From positions 1-29,901 of the forward strand of contig CALSCP010000519.1 in NCBI GenBank assembly GCA_943704425.1: a DNA stretch of 29,901 nucleotides, written 5' to 3'. Position numbers and translations under genes: made by a program. The stretch comes from Ministeria vibrans ATCC 50519. Taxonomy: Eukaryota > Opisthokonta > Filasterea. The first letter of the stretch is position 1. Every line of letters begins with the position of its first letter. Shown piece by piece: positions 12,058 through 22,400 of the stretch. Below the pieces are notes generated by a model that worked only from the letters and a program-made list of their open reading frames with translations, did not search any database and was not told the origin of the DNA.

Positions 12058-12527
12058 TGAGGAGAGAGGAGAGAGGAGAAGAAAAAAAAAAAAGTGCATA
12101 CCAGACCATGAGAGTGGGAGAGGTCGCGAAAGGCACAGGGGAATTTGTTGGAGGACCAGAGGCGTCTGAGCGGGTAAGGAAGGCCCGGGGTGAGAAAGAA
12201 GTCGAGAGTTGAGAGTGCGACAAAACGTTCGAGGTTGCGACGCGCAAAGGCAATGGAGCAGGCAATGGGACACAGGCGCGGCTGGTCGTCCTTCTTGCGC
12301 CGCTTGGCGTCGCTCAGAGCCCTCCGCGCCAGGCTTTTGGCGTCTTCGTCGTCAAGGGCAGACACGGCATCGCGCAGCAGCGACGCGCGCGTTTCCCGCG
12401 CCAATACAAACGGCGTGTGTTGCGGACAGAGCGGCTGTGGCTTCACGGCGCTCTCTGCGACTCGGAGGCATGCCTCACGACACGACTCGTGGTCACACCA
12501 GAACTCTGACTGCGGTGGTGAGGACAT
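10268..12527 (-). CDS. AT-hook protein of an unrecognised family (paralogue A of a divergent pair)
   Basis: Three exons, 12527-12102, 11972-11726 and 11667-10268, give 690 residues. The N-terminus has a likely zinc motif of Cys11, Cys16, Cys34 and His37 (C-x4-C-x17-C-x2-H). A second conserved block at about 143-210 has RFVT, STTITLHLF, CTVGEWDSK and a C-x-C. Both are shared with the gene at 12633. After these come a basic stretch with an AT-hook at about 280-289 (RKRGVGRPRK), a KE-rich stretch, Ala-rich low complexity, a helical, probably coiled-coil region at about 495-568 and a Ser/Thr/Ala-rich tail. The AT-hook implies binding to the minor groove of AT-rich DNA, so a nuclear chromatin or transcription role is inferred. 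I do not recognise the conserved blocks. Intron 1 carries a CT-rich array on the sense strand. Confidence 0.8.
11973..12101 (-). repeat. CT-rich (sense strand) intron 1 of paralogue A
   Basis: On the plus strand, 12019-12080 is (GA)n with GGA interruptions, followed by A runs on both sides. On the gene's own strand this is a very long pyrimidine tract ahead of the GCGTAG acceptor at 11973. The donor is GTATGC at 12101. Confidence 0.8.
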
Positions 12528-12632
12528 ACGAAAGAAAGAATGTGTGTCAGTGTGTGAGAAAGTATCTCTTTTCTTTTGGGGACACGATCGAGTCAAGTTT
12601 CGCACTCAGTTCTATTCACAGCTTCTCTAAAA
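12528..12632. promoter_or_regulatory. 105-bp divergent promoter between the two paralogues
   Basis: The ATGs of two related genes face away from each other with only 105 bp between them, so both must start from here or from within the neighbouring gene. The sequence is unremarkable: there is a GAAAGAAAGAATG stretch near the left gene and a pyrimidine-rich TTCTATTCACAGCTTCTC stretch before the right one. Shared regulation is inferred. Confidence 0.5.
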
Positions 12633-14183
12633 ATGGAGCATTTCCCTCCCTTTTACTTCCCTCCCGCCACGTGTACCCACGATGTCTGTCGCGAAGGGCT
12701 TTTGCGCGCCGGCCCTCACGCCTTTGATGTTTGCGTACGAGCCGGGCATCAGAGGCGCGTTGATTGTCGCCCTTCTCACACTTGCCGTCTGGCGCCTGGG
12801 CTGTCCTCTCTGTAGGTGTTGTGCCCCATGCACCAGCCGTTTATGCGCCGTCCCGACGGCCGTCTGTGTGCGTTTGCGTGTGCTTTGGGCTTTCACACCA
12901 CTACCGTTCCCATCTTCTTTTCCGTGCTCGCCGGGCAGCAGTCTCAGCGTCTCAGGAAGGGCGCCGGCATGCCCTTGGTCCGGCTCTTGAAGCGCCACGA
13001 CTGGAACTCGCCGACGATGCGCCCCACGGCGCCGCCAGTGTGTGCCGTGAACGAGGCCAAATCGCCGGACACAAAGTTCCTTATGAGTCGTTTCGTCACG
13101 GCCGCTCATCTCTCGGGGCCGCTCGCCCACAACTCCACCATTATTACTCTGTATCTCTTTAACGACGGCCTGCAGGATTCCGTCGAGCGCTGTACCGTCG
13201 CCCAATGGCACACCAAATACCACTACCCGCCAAGTGATCTGCTAGCCGTACAGTATGCCCAAGGCAACTGCATGTGTCGCATGGTCTTGCAGCTTACCAC
13301 ACACTTCCAAGGCACCGGCGTGTCCGAGTACCGTTCAGTACGCATCGGCGATTCCCAGGTGGCGTCGCTCGTTAGCAACCCCTCGTCTGGGGTTCTCCCC
13401 CCACTCAGCGCCACACCCCAACCAGTGTCCATTACCAAGAAGCGCGTCGACACACCCCGTAGCGGCATCCTCGCCTCCTTTTCCACGTCGGCCGTCGACA
13501 CATCGGGTATTCAAATCGGCTCTCCCGTTCCTTCACAGGCGTTCTCTTCCCAGGCCACCCGTCGAGCAGCACCTGCAGACGGCGCGCCACTACCCCCGCT
13601 CAAGAAATCACGACGCTCACGCAAAGACATTGACTACTCCGATTACGGTGATGGGGGCGAGGACGATGAAGACGATGAGGACGAGCGTGCTCGCATCCAA
13701 ATTGCCATTGCAGCCTCACTAGGTCGTCGCTCGCGTGGCACTCCACCCGTCGACCCTCCCAACCCCAAATTGTCTCGCCCTCGCTCCGCCAGTGCTTCCC
13801 GTGTCTCCTCCGTTCCTTCCTCTCCCCCTTCCGCTGCTAGCAGCATCAACACTACTACCACCACCGCCACCATTACCACCACCACTCCTCACCACCAAGC
13901 GCCTTCCTCTATACCTGCGCCGCACAGCGCTCCTCCGACCGTCTCTACTCCTCCTCACTTTCCCAGCGAGAGCGCTCCCTCCCGCATCACACACATGCTC
14001 TCGTCCATTGCGAACATTGATGCAGAGCTCTGCGATACTCAACTCCGCTTGCGCAACGCGGAGTCGTCGCTTGACACGTTTCTTACCAAGCTCGAGCGAA
14101 TCCGCGATAAAATCTGGCGGAAGCAGGGAATGCGCGATCTCATCGTCGAAGAGCATCTGGATGCAGTCCCAGCGCGCTCATAA
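12633..14183 (+). CDS. Paralogue B of the divergent pair, unrecognised family
   Basis: Exon 1 is 12633-12734 and exon 2 is 12816-14183, joined across an 81-bp GTACGA...TGTAG intron to give 489 residues. The splice recreates Cys14, Cys19, Cys37 and His40, the same C-x4-C-x17-C-x2-H spacing as paralogue A, which supports the model. The second shared block at about 120-200 has SRFVT, GP, STIITLYLF, CTVAQWHTK, P-x2-LLA and C-x-C. The rest is unlike A. It has a basic cluster (KKSRRSRK) that could be a nuclear localisation signal, an acidic Asp/Glu run just after it, a Ser/Pro/Thr-rich linker and a predicted helical C-terminus (about 405-475, with IDAELCDTQLRLRNAE). A further 90-bp in-frame intron (12866-12955) is possible and would remove 30 residues. 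There is no AT-hook. Function is unknown; nuclear location is inferred. Confidence 0.78.
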
Positions 14184-14420
14184 TGAGAAAGAGGGAAAAT
14201 ACGTGCACTTAGAGCAAGGGAGAGCGATAAACCCTTGTGGTTTGTTCTATATACTTATACACCATCAATCATGATCCAATTGTAAACTGAAACCACTCTA
14301 CTTTCTTTTTACGTCGTGTTTATCCGTTGGTTGCAATTCATACTTAAAATGAAACCTTGTTTATGTCGTGTTTATCCGTTGGTTGTAATTCATACTTATA
14401 GTACACTATCCATACAATTA
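14184..14420. other. Intergenic region between convergent genes
   Basis: These 237 bp separate the 3' ends of paralogue B (+) and the HPS3-like gene (-). Apart from the 37-bp direct repeat listed separately, no further feature or canonical AATAAA was seen. Confidence 0.6.
14310..14398. repeat. 37-bp direct repeat, two copies 52 bp apart
   Basis: The copies lie at 14310-14346 and 14362-14398 and differ at two positions (C/T at 14312/14364 and in TTGCAATT/TTGTAATT). The 15 bp between them are unrelated. They sit in the 3' UTR region shared by two convergent genes. Confidence 0.9.
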
Positions 14421-17400
14421 TTATTGAAAGTCGGCGTCGACCGCGGTTGCGTCGGCCGACAGGGTCACCTTAAGCTGCACGACCGAGTGCTGTTGATAGC
14501 ACTTCTCAATGTAGGGCAGAAACAGGGAGATGGCGCCGCGCGCAGGCAGCAGCGTGAGGAATTGCTGTGGGGGCATGCGCGTCGAGAGAAAGTCGATGAT
14601 GGCAAGATAGGCGTGGGTGCAGACAACGAGACGCTCGGGCGAGGGCGGCGCACGCTTCTTGTCCTGCGCTTCGGGGGTCACCGCTAGCTCCGCTTCCGTC
14701 TCGAGTGCCATTTCGTTGGCGTGGATCTCGTCACCGAGCGTGTCCAAACACAGTGCCCAGTCGTCGCGCGTGCCGCAGACTGTGCGTGAAAAACTCAACA
14801 GAATGTGTGGCGAGTGCTTTATGAGCAGCTCAAAGGCGTTGCGGAGACGACCGACGCGCGAGAGGCAAAGCAGAAGGAGCGCAAGACGCCCCGCAAAGTC
14901 ACACTCGTCGTCGACTGTATCGCCAGCACTGTCTGTGACACACGCAAGAATGTCGGCAAACGTGTCGGGCGTGAGCAGTGCAGAGGTATCGCAGAGAAGT
15001 GCCAGCAAACGGACAATGGGCGCGTGATCAATGGAAATCTTGGACGAGGGCGTGCCGGAGGTGGCGAGTACGCCAATGGACGAACGTGCTCGAGACGACG
15101 ACGCCGCCGACGATGATGATGATGATGATGACGACGACGGAGGAGGTGCACCCGTGCGGCTTCTGCTGCTGCCGGTGGTCTCGTGGAGGGCACGAAAGGG
15201 CGGCAGTTCAAAGATCCAGTCGTGCAAGAGAGACGCACGCGGACTCAGCAGAGAGGCAACGGTGACACGTGCCGGACGCGACGATGCCGACGAGGTCGAT
15301 GTGGCACTGCCATGAAGACCAAGATAGACACGTGCAAGCTCACGCGAGACGTGGTTTGCGGCGGAGACGTCCGAAGGGTCGACACACGGAAAAAGTGAGT
15401 CGAGCACACCTTCAAGGTAGCGTTGTTGCAACGCCAGCGACCGATGGGGCTCGGAGAAGGCGGTACGCAATGAGGTAAGAGCAACGGTGAGGGGCAGACG
15501 AGGTCCATGTAGCGCAACGAAGGTGCACAAGAGCGCCTCGGGCCATGTCTCGAGGACCATTGCGGTGAAGATGCGCACACGGTTGGGCCAGCGCGAGTCC
15601 TCTTCGACGGAACGTTCGACGGGCAGGTACAACAGGTGGGGCAGACTTAGGAGACGCTCCATGACAAGCTCCTTGGTGAGCGACCTGAGACGTTCGCGAG
15701 CCTCGTCAAGACGCTCCGAGTCAATGAGGAGCAGGACAGCCGCGAGTGTGTCGAGGACACAGTCGTCAAAGGGCCCCCCAGCGTTGCCATTGCTGGTTGA
15801 CGGGAGAGTGATGTGCGCCGACGACGCCAATGGCGCTGACAACCTTCCATCGGCGGGCGTTTGGTAGTGATGGAAGCTTGTGTCGTAGGTGTGTTCGGCG
15901 AGACGCGTTTCGAGGAAGCGTAGAGCCGTAGAGGGCGAATAGCAGATGATGCGGGCGTCGAGGACGACGTGTGCGACGTTGACGGGGCGATGGTGAATGC
16001 ACAGACGCAGAATGCTGTCGATGAGGGGACCTGTGTCAAGGCCGAGCAAGAGCGACGACGCGGATAGCACTGGGTGGTCCTGGTAGAGCAGGTGCTTGAG
16101 AAAGTCAAGGACGGCAACCGACACGGCCACACTCGCTGTGTCCAACAGCGCCACAATGGTATCGGCGCTTTCCTCCTTGGCGCGTTCCAAACTGAGTCCG
16201 TGTAGTAGACCAATGGCACACAGCTGAGACACATTGGACTCGGCGAGGTAGCGTGCAGCTCGCGAGAGATCGCGCAGATCAGGCTCGAGGCAGTGCATAG
16301 CCAAGAGAGAGGCAGTGGAGTGCAGCAGCGAGAGGTGGACATCGCGGCGACATACGCTCTTGGTGGTGGTAGTGGTGGTGCTAGAGAGTGCACCGGCCAG
16401 GATTGCGCCGTTCTCGTCGACTTGTACTGTGATCATCGCTTTGTTGTAGGCGACGTCGGGGGTCGCCAGCGCGTTCACGAGCAGTGTATACGCCTCGAGT
16501 AGAAGCTGCTCGTAGACTAGGCGATTGCTTTCGCGATGACTTTCAGCCGTGCTCAGCATCTCGGCGTGTAGTTCGTGCAAGGGTGTCGGCACGAGTACAT
16601 AGATGTTCCAGCAGGCAGAAGGAACACCAAAGCCAAGTGCGCGCTTGCGACGTTGCTTCGGCGTGCTACCCGCGAGTGGAGCCACCGACGCATTGGTTGT
16701 GTTGAGGGCACTGGACAAATCGCTGCCGCCCGTGAAGTCGTCGGGGAGCATTGTAAAGGCACGCGAGCGGGGTGTCTTGACGACCAGCGGCGACTCGACG
16801 TGAACATAGTCGTCGTCATAGAGACGACTGTCGTCGTCGTCATCTGCGCTGGCGTCATTGTCGACGTCGACGTCGTCGTCGTCGTTGTAGGGGGCGGTAA
16901 AGCCACCGAGAGAAGATACGTCACTACGAGCAGTGATGGTGGAGAGGTCGAGGGCAGAGATGGAAGTAGCGGCGCGAGGGCGGGATGACGAGAGAGCCGA
17001 ACGACGCGGAGTGCTGCTCGGGTTGCGACGGCGCGGCGGGGAGGACATGTTATGCTGAGGCGCTGGCTGAACACTGAGCAGGGCAACGATGCTATCGGTG
17101 ACGGAAATGCGGGTAAGGTTGAAAAAGGGCTGCTTGCCCATGAGACAGACGTCGGGCAAATTGATGGGTTTGGTGACGGAGGAGGAGGCGGAGGCGTGGA
17201 CGAGGTCGCTCAGGGAGCGCATGGTGTACGCCTCGAGACCGCCCGTGCTGATGCCGTGGGCGGCAAGCAGGCCCGCCGTGGCCGCGAAAAAAAAATAGCG
17301 GTTGGCGACGGCGTGCACGGCGGACGCCATAAAGAGATAGGAGCCAAGACGCACGGCGGCTGAGACGTCGTACGCAAAGGCCTCGTTGGCCCGGGTGAAG

Positions 17401-18423
17401 TGCAGGCGAACGCCCTCGTGGCCAATGCCGTGGCGCGTGAGCGGGTTGGCTGCGTCGGCATTGCTGGTGCGGAAGCGCGTTGTAGAGCGCGACGGCAGAC
17501 ACGGCGTGAACTGCAGTGAATGGATGGAGTCGTCGGTGGCAAAGGAGCGCGAGAGCATTGCGTCGCAAGCACCCACACGCACTCCTGTCGAGCAGTTGAC
17601 AGTGAATTCGGAAGCCGGAATGGGGCCTAGCCGCTCGCCCGCGAGCAGTTTCTGACCCGTGTGCGAGTGGCGCGCGCCATGTTGATTCTGAGCGGACGGG
17701 TCGCGGTCGGGATACCATTCACTGGTGGAGCGCGTTGAGGGGTCGCCGTGCAGACCCGGAATGGTTACAAACTCACTGGTGGCATTGAGTTCGTGAGCAC
17801 CCGTCTCAAAATTGAGTGCGACAAAGAGCGGGTCGCGACCCGCTTCGGTGGGTCGATCGGAGTAACACGACTCGTCAATTTCCATGGGCGCATCCTCAAA
17901 CATGTCGCAAAGGTCGACAGCGGCGCCTGCCGTGCCCCCTCCTCCCGCCGCGCCGCCACTGTCGGGTGCCTTGGTGGACAGCGACGACGCCGACATTGAC
18001 ACATTGTTTGACGACGAAGCAGTGAGGGTGTAGGGAGAGAAGCGAGCGGCGAGAACCGCCTGTCGACTATGGCCACCACGGCTGTTGTGATTGCCGGTGT
18101 TGCTTGCGTAGGGTGTGGAGGTGGACGCACTGCGCGCCGTGGTCGACGCGGCGATGCGGAGCACGCGAACGTCACTTTCGGCGAGCACCAGTGCGACATA
18201 GCAACCGCAAATGGCAACGTCTGTAATGGCACGCGGCGCACCAATGTCAAAGGCACGCGCCAGACCAAAGAGACCCGTTCGACGACTGCGTCGCACCACA
18301 AAGACCACAATGCCCTTGCCGGCTGCCAGCGCCACATGACCATGCAAGGGGCACACATTCATGGCAACGACAGAGCCGCCAGCAGGCAACTCAGCCACAC
18401 CGAGTTGCTCGTCGGGAACGCAG

Positions 18424-18454
<31 letters not shown>

Positions 18455-19097
18455 TGCGGTGGTCATCAGCATGCTCAGGTTCCTTCCTTCCATTGACCAA
18501 AGGTACGCCGTCGTGCGACTCCGTTGCGCCGACTTGAGCGTCGCCAGCGTTGCCGTGCATGTCATTGTCGGAGCGGTTGTGCGAGAAGGAGGGGCGCTTG
18601 ACAAGGGAGAAGCCATCGTCGTGGATGTCGTGGATTTCCGACGCATTGAAGTGGTACTTTTCGTCAAGCGCCGAATCGCTGCGCCCCTCACGATTCCCGC
18701 CCGGTATCGAGACACTGGAGGAGGTAGCAACACCCCCTGGGCGACTGTGAGAGGCGCTGGCCCGGCAGAGCGGGCGCCAGTTTGTGTAGAGACGAGCGGC
18801 GCCGTCTTGGAGCGTCAGAATGGCGTCCAGTTGTGCGACGTAGAGCACTTTGGTGGCGACCGTGCCGACACGGGGGGCAAGGGGCAAGACGCGAAAGCGT
18901 GAGATGAGCTCGGGGGCGGGGCCGTGCGGGGCGCTGGGCGCGTCTACGACGGCGTACACGGCAACATGGCCGTCGTTGGTCGCGACAAAAAGCATTCCCG
19001 AATGCGCATGGATGTCCGTCGGAATCGTCCCGGGATCGCCCGGTAACGACACCAGTCGTTCGCCTGAGAACAGCGAGTGCGGTAGTACGCGAACCAT
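14421..19097 (-). CDS. HPS3: HPS3-like protein (BLOC-2 subunit), intronless
   Basis: One open frame of 1558 residues, ATG at 19097-19095 and TAA at 14423-14421. HPS3 is a subunit of BLOC-2, which directs cargo from endosomes to lysosome-related organelles. The N-terminal third looks like a beta-propeller. Stretches matching HPS3 order are YTNWRPLCR (after VLYVAQLDAILTL), CPLHGHVALAAGKGIVVFVV, GCYVALVLAESDVRVLRI and, further on, GLEAYTMRSLSDLV followed by PFFNLTRISV. The C-terminal half is helical, as in clathrin-like repeat proteins (for example LLLCLSRVGRLRNAFELLIKHSP). It is longer than the human protein (about 1004) because of low-complexity inserts: an Asp run at about 216-224, an Asp/Val-rich block near 740-760 and a Ser run near 1317-1328. 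Another propeller-plus-solenoid trafficking protein (such as a Vps39 or HPS5 relative) is the main alternative. Confidence 0.6.
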
Positions 19098-19446
19098 GCG
19101 AATATTTTTGGCTAAAATTTCAATTTTGTATTCAAAGTATTCCGCTGTTATTCATTCGGCAAGAGCTACACACACACACACACACACACGCACACACACA
19201 CACGCACGCACGCACGCACGGCTCGTACATACAATCGCCTCACTACTACTTTGCCCTTCCACTGACCCTTTTTTGATACTATTCGTCATAATTTTTCATT
19301 TTGTTGAAACAACAAAAGTCAAAACAAAATTAATAAACAAATTCAGAGTGAGCGCGACTGTGCGAGAGAGCAACAAAAGGTATGATGTATTGATAAATAG
19401 TATAGTGTAATGATGTCGAAATGTATAGATAAGGTACACACTCAAG
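19098..19446. other. Intergenic region with (CA)n and GCAC microsatellite
   Basis: This lies between the start of the HPS3-like gene and the end of the PSME4 gene, both on the minus strand. A (CA)n tract with GCAC interruptions covers about 19169-19220. The remainder is AT-rich and is expected to hold the HPS3-like gene's promoter and the PSME4 3' UTR. No gene was seen. Confidence 0.6.
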
Positions 19447-22400
19447 TCAGACGTAGTAGGAGGGAGAAATGAGAAGGTCCGTGATGACCCCCAGCTGGTC
19501 GTCGGTGAAGAGCAGCTTGTGCTTGTAGTGCCACTCATCTTGGTGCGTGCGCCAGAACTCGGCGTGTGCCTTCTTGGCCGTCGAACGAATTGGCTCCGGG
19601 TCGGACAGGTAGTCACCAAGGTCCACAAGCATTTGGGGCATCCATTCGGGTACGGAGTAAGGGTACGCTTGAACGAGGCAGGCCATGCCGAGCACACCAG
19701 CGAGACGCGTGCGCTTTGCCGTAACCATTTGTGCCTGTTTCTCTTCGCTGAGCGGTGGAGGGACCGCAGCCAACGTCGCATTCTGTGATTGCTGTTGGGT
19801 GCGTCGTCGACGAGGCAACTTGAATAGCGGTGTGGCGGCCAGTTGGCGAAAGCGCTCTTCGATGTGGTAGTCGCAGACAGGCAATGCACCGCAGCGCACA
19901 AGCCCCGAGAAGGTGGCGGCGGCGAGTTGCTGAACCTCAAGCTGCGGGTCGAGAAGAGCCTGGTAGAGCACGGCGACGAGGGTGTCAAGGTGTGCGCGGG
20001 TGAGGCGGAACAGGTTGCGGAAGACAAACCCTTGAAGGAAGTGCAATATGGCAACTTTGGTGCGCCAGGCATCGCCCGCAACAACCGTCTCAATGACGCC
20101 GACAAAGTAGTCGAGGTAGGTGACGGGCAGACGCATGTGCGAGATGAGGGAGAGCGTGTAGCGCAGCAGCGCTTGTAGGTCTTCGTCGCGCGCAAACTCG
20201 TACATACGGAAGAAAAGAGGCAGAATCTTGCTGATGTAGGGAAGACAAGTGAGACCCGCTCCGCCATGGAACGAATTAATGAGCCAATTGAGGACCGTCT
20301 TGGCCACACGTACGCTCGGCTGGTCCACCGACGTGCCTAGCACAACCGCATTGGGTGCTGTGGCGGGTGCATCGGAGCTGTCGTTATCGTCGTCGTCCGC
20401 CCTCGTGTCCATGGAGTCATCACCACCATCTGCTGTTGTTGTTGTTGTTGCGGCGGCGGCGGCGGCGGTGGTGGTGGTGGCGGTGGTTGGCTGACGGAGA
20501 CGTTCAAGGTCTTGCTCGAGCAGAGTAGCCCATTGAGCGACCACGGCGTCAACAAAGGCGTGCAAGGGTGCGAGGCCCTCCGGCTGGTCAGGATCCCAGA
20601 GCGAACGAAACACGGTGAAGATGGTGACACCGACAGACTCGCGCACAAGCTTGTACGGATGATCGAGTGCAGCGAGCATTTCGTTGAGAGTGTGAAGGGA
20701 CGGCTCGAGGCCGCGCCACGAGAGCTCGCCTAAGATGGTCTGAATGAAGTTGAGACGCGTGCAGATGGTGAAGGAGGGCAGTTGCCAGTCAAGTGGTTGG
20801 TGGACAAGGAAGCGAATGAGCCAGGTGAGACGCTTGGGGTCACGGTCGTACACACAGTTGCGTACAAGGGTGCTCCAGCTTGCGAGTGTCTCGTTGCTGG
20901 CACTCTCAAAGGCATTCTGCAGCAATGGCGTGAGGAAGGTCCAAAGACGCTGTTGTGCGCCGAAAGGCCAGTGTTTGCTGCCACGCACCAGTCCCGAGAC
21001 GACTTCGGAGGCAAGGCGTTGGCTCCAGCGGTCGGTGCGTGGCGCACATAGACGCACAATGGAGGGACGGAAGGCGTCGAAAGCTGCTTCGCCAAAGCTC
21101 GCAAAGACCCCCTTGAACATTTGTACAATGTCCGTGTCCGCGTCGTCCTGCGACGCGTCCTTCTCCTGATCCATGTATGCCAGAACGCGCTCCACATACG
21201 CCTGCGAGGTCCACGCCTCGCGCAACACTTCGCGAATCTCGTCGTAGTTGCGCGAGTCCTTGGAAGAAAAGCCACCAGGCAGATCGCCGTCAGCCATGTT
21301 GGCGTACGAGTAAGCAACGGCGCGCGGCAACACACGGTGCTTCCACCCGGCGTAGTTCTTGTCAAAGAACAGCGCTGTATTCCACTCGTCTTCACTCTGC
21401 GGAGCGGGCACAGCGTCCGCCACGTTCCACAAGCGTCGCTCACCGGTGGTGTCGTCAAGGCGCGCGGTCATGGTGTCGATGGTGACCGTGCCCGATGGCA
21501 ACTTGGGCGAGCGGGTCTTTTGCAGAAGAAGCAAGGTGGAAACGGTGCTGAGAGCAAGCTGGCGCATGGGGCGCGAGTCGTCGTAGAAAGCGTTCAGGCC
21601 AAGGCGGGCGATGCTCGGATGAATTGAGTGATCGTTACGAATGAGCTGAATGATGTGCGCAAAACAGATCATTTCGTAGCGCCAATGGAGTTTTTCGCTG
21701 CGCAAAAAGGCAAGCGTCGAGTCGACGGCGCGCGTGTATGTGGCATCGTTGGCGGCAACGAGGCTGCGGACGCGCTCTTGAACTTGCTCGGGCGTGTCAC
21801 TTAGCGCGCCAATGGGCGGGGGGTAGGCACAGGGGTTTGCAGCGAGCCAAGCGCTGACGGTGGCGCAGAAGGTGGCGCCGCGCTGCATGACGGCCTCGGA
21901 GATGTCGGCACGAATGGGCACGTACGTCACATTGCTGATGACCGAACTGACCTTTTGCACAAGGTCCTGTACCGACAGCTTGTCGATTCGCTGCAAGGCA
22001 ATAAGACGGGGCAGCACGCCGTCGCACGACGCCCACATGACTCCAATGTAGTAGAGGGGCAGTATGTCGCGCAGCACAAAAAGAGCGCCTTTCACCGTGT
22101 TGTGTGTCTCCTCGTCGATGGCCACGAGTGATTGAGCTTGTTCGGGCGCCGCACTGTCCTGTAACGTGTCCATCTCCATTGCAGTCGTGTCCGATCCACC
22201 GACGGCGGCAATACCGTCGTCCGCGAGTTTCACGGCACTTGTGGGCTGGTTGATTTTGTCGATGACACGATCGAGTACGTTGAGTGTGCTTGTAACGGTC
22301 ACCTGACGCGACTCCGAGTTGATACTATTCACCTTTTGGAGAGTTTTTTGGGCGCGCGAGCGGACGCGCGCATAGTTGCTGGTGGAGAGACCAATGAGAA

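Noticed and set aside
12866-12955. Second intron in paralogue B
   Set aside because: It has GT and AG ends, a length divisible by three and a pyrimidine-rich 3' part, but nothing in the frame demands its removal. It is kept only as a possibility.
19296-20309. Minus-strand ORF of 337 codons overlapping PSME4
   Set aside because: It is a frame-shifted shadow of the PSME4 C-terminal region. The true frame shows the conserved YYV tail.
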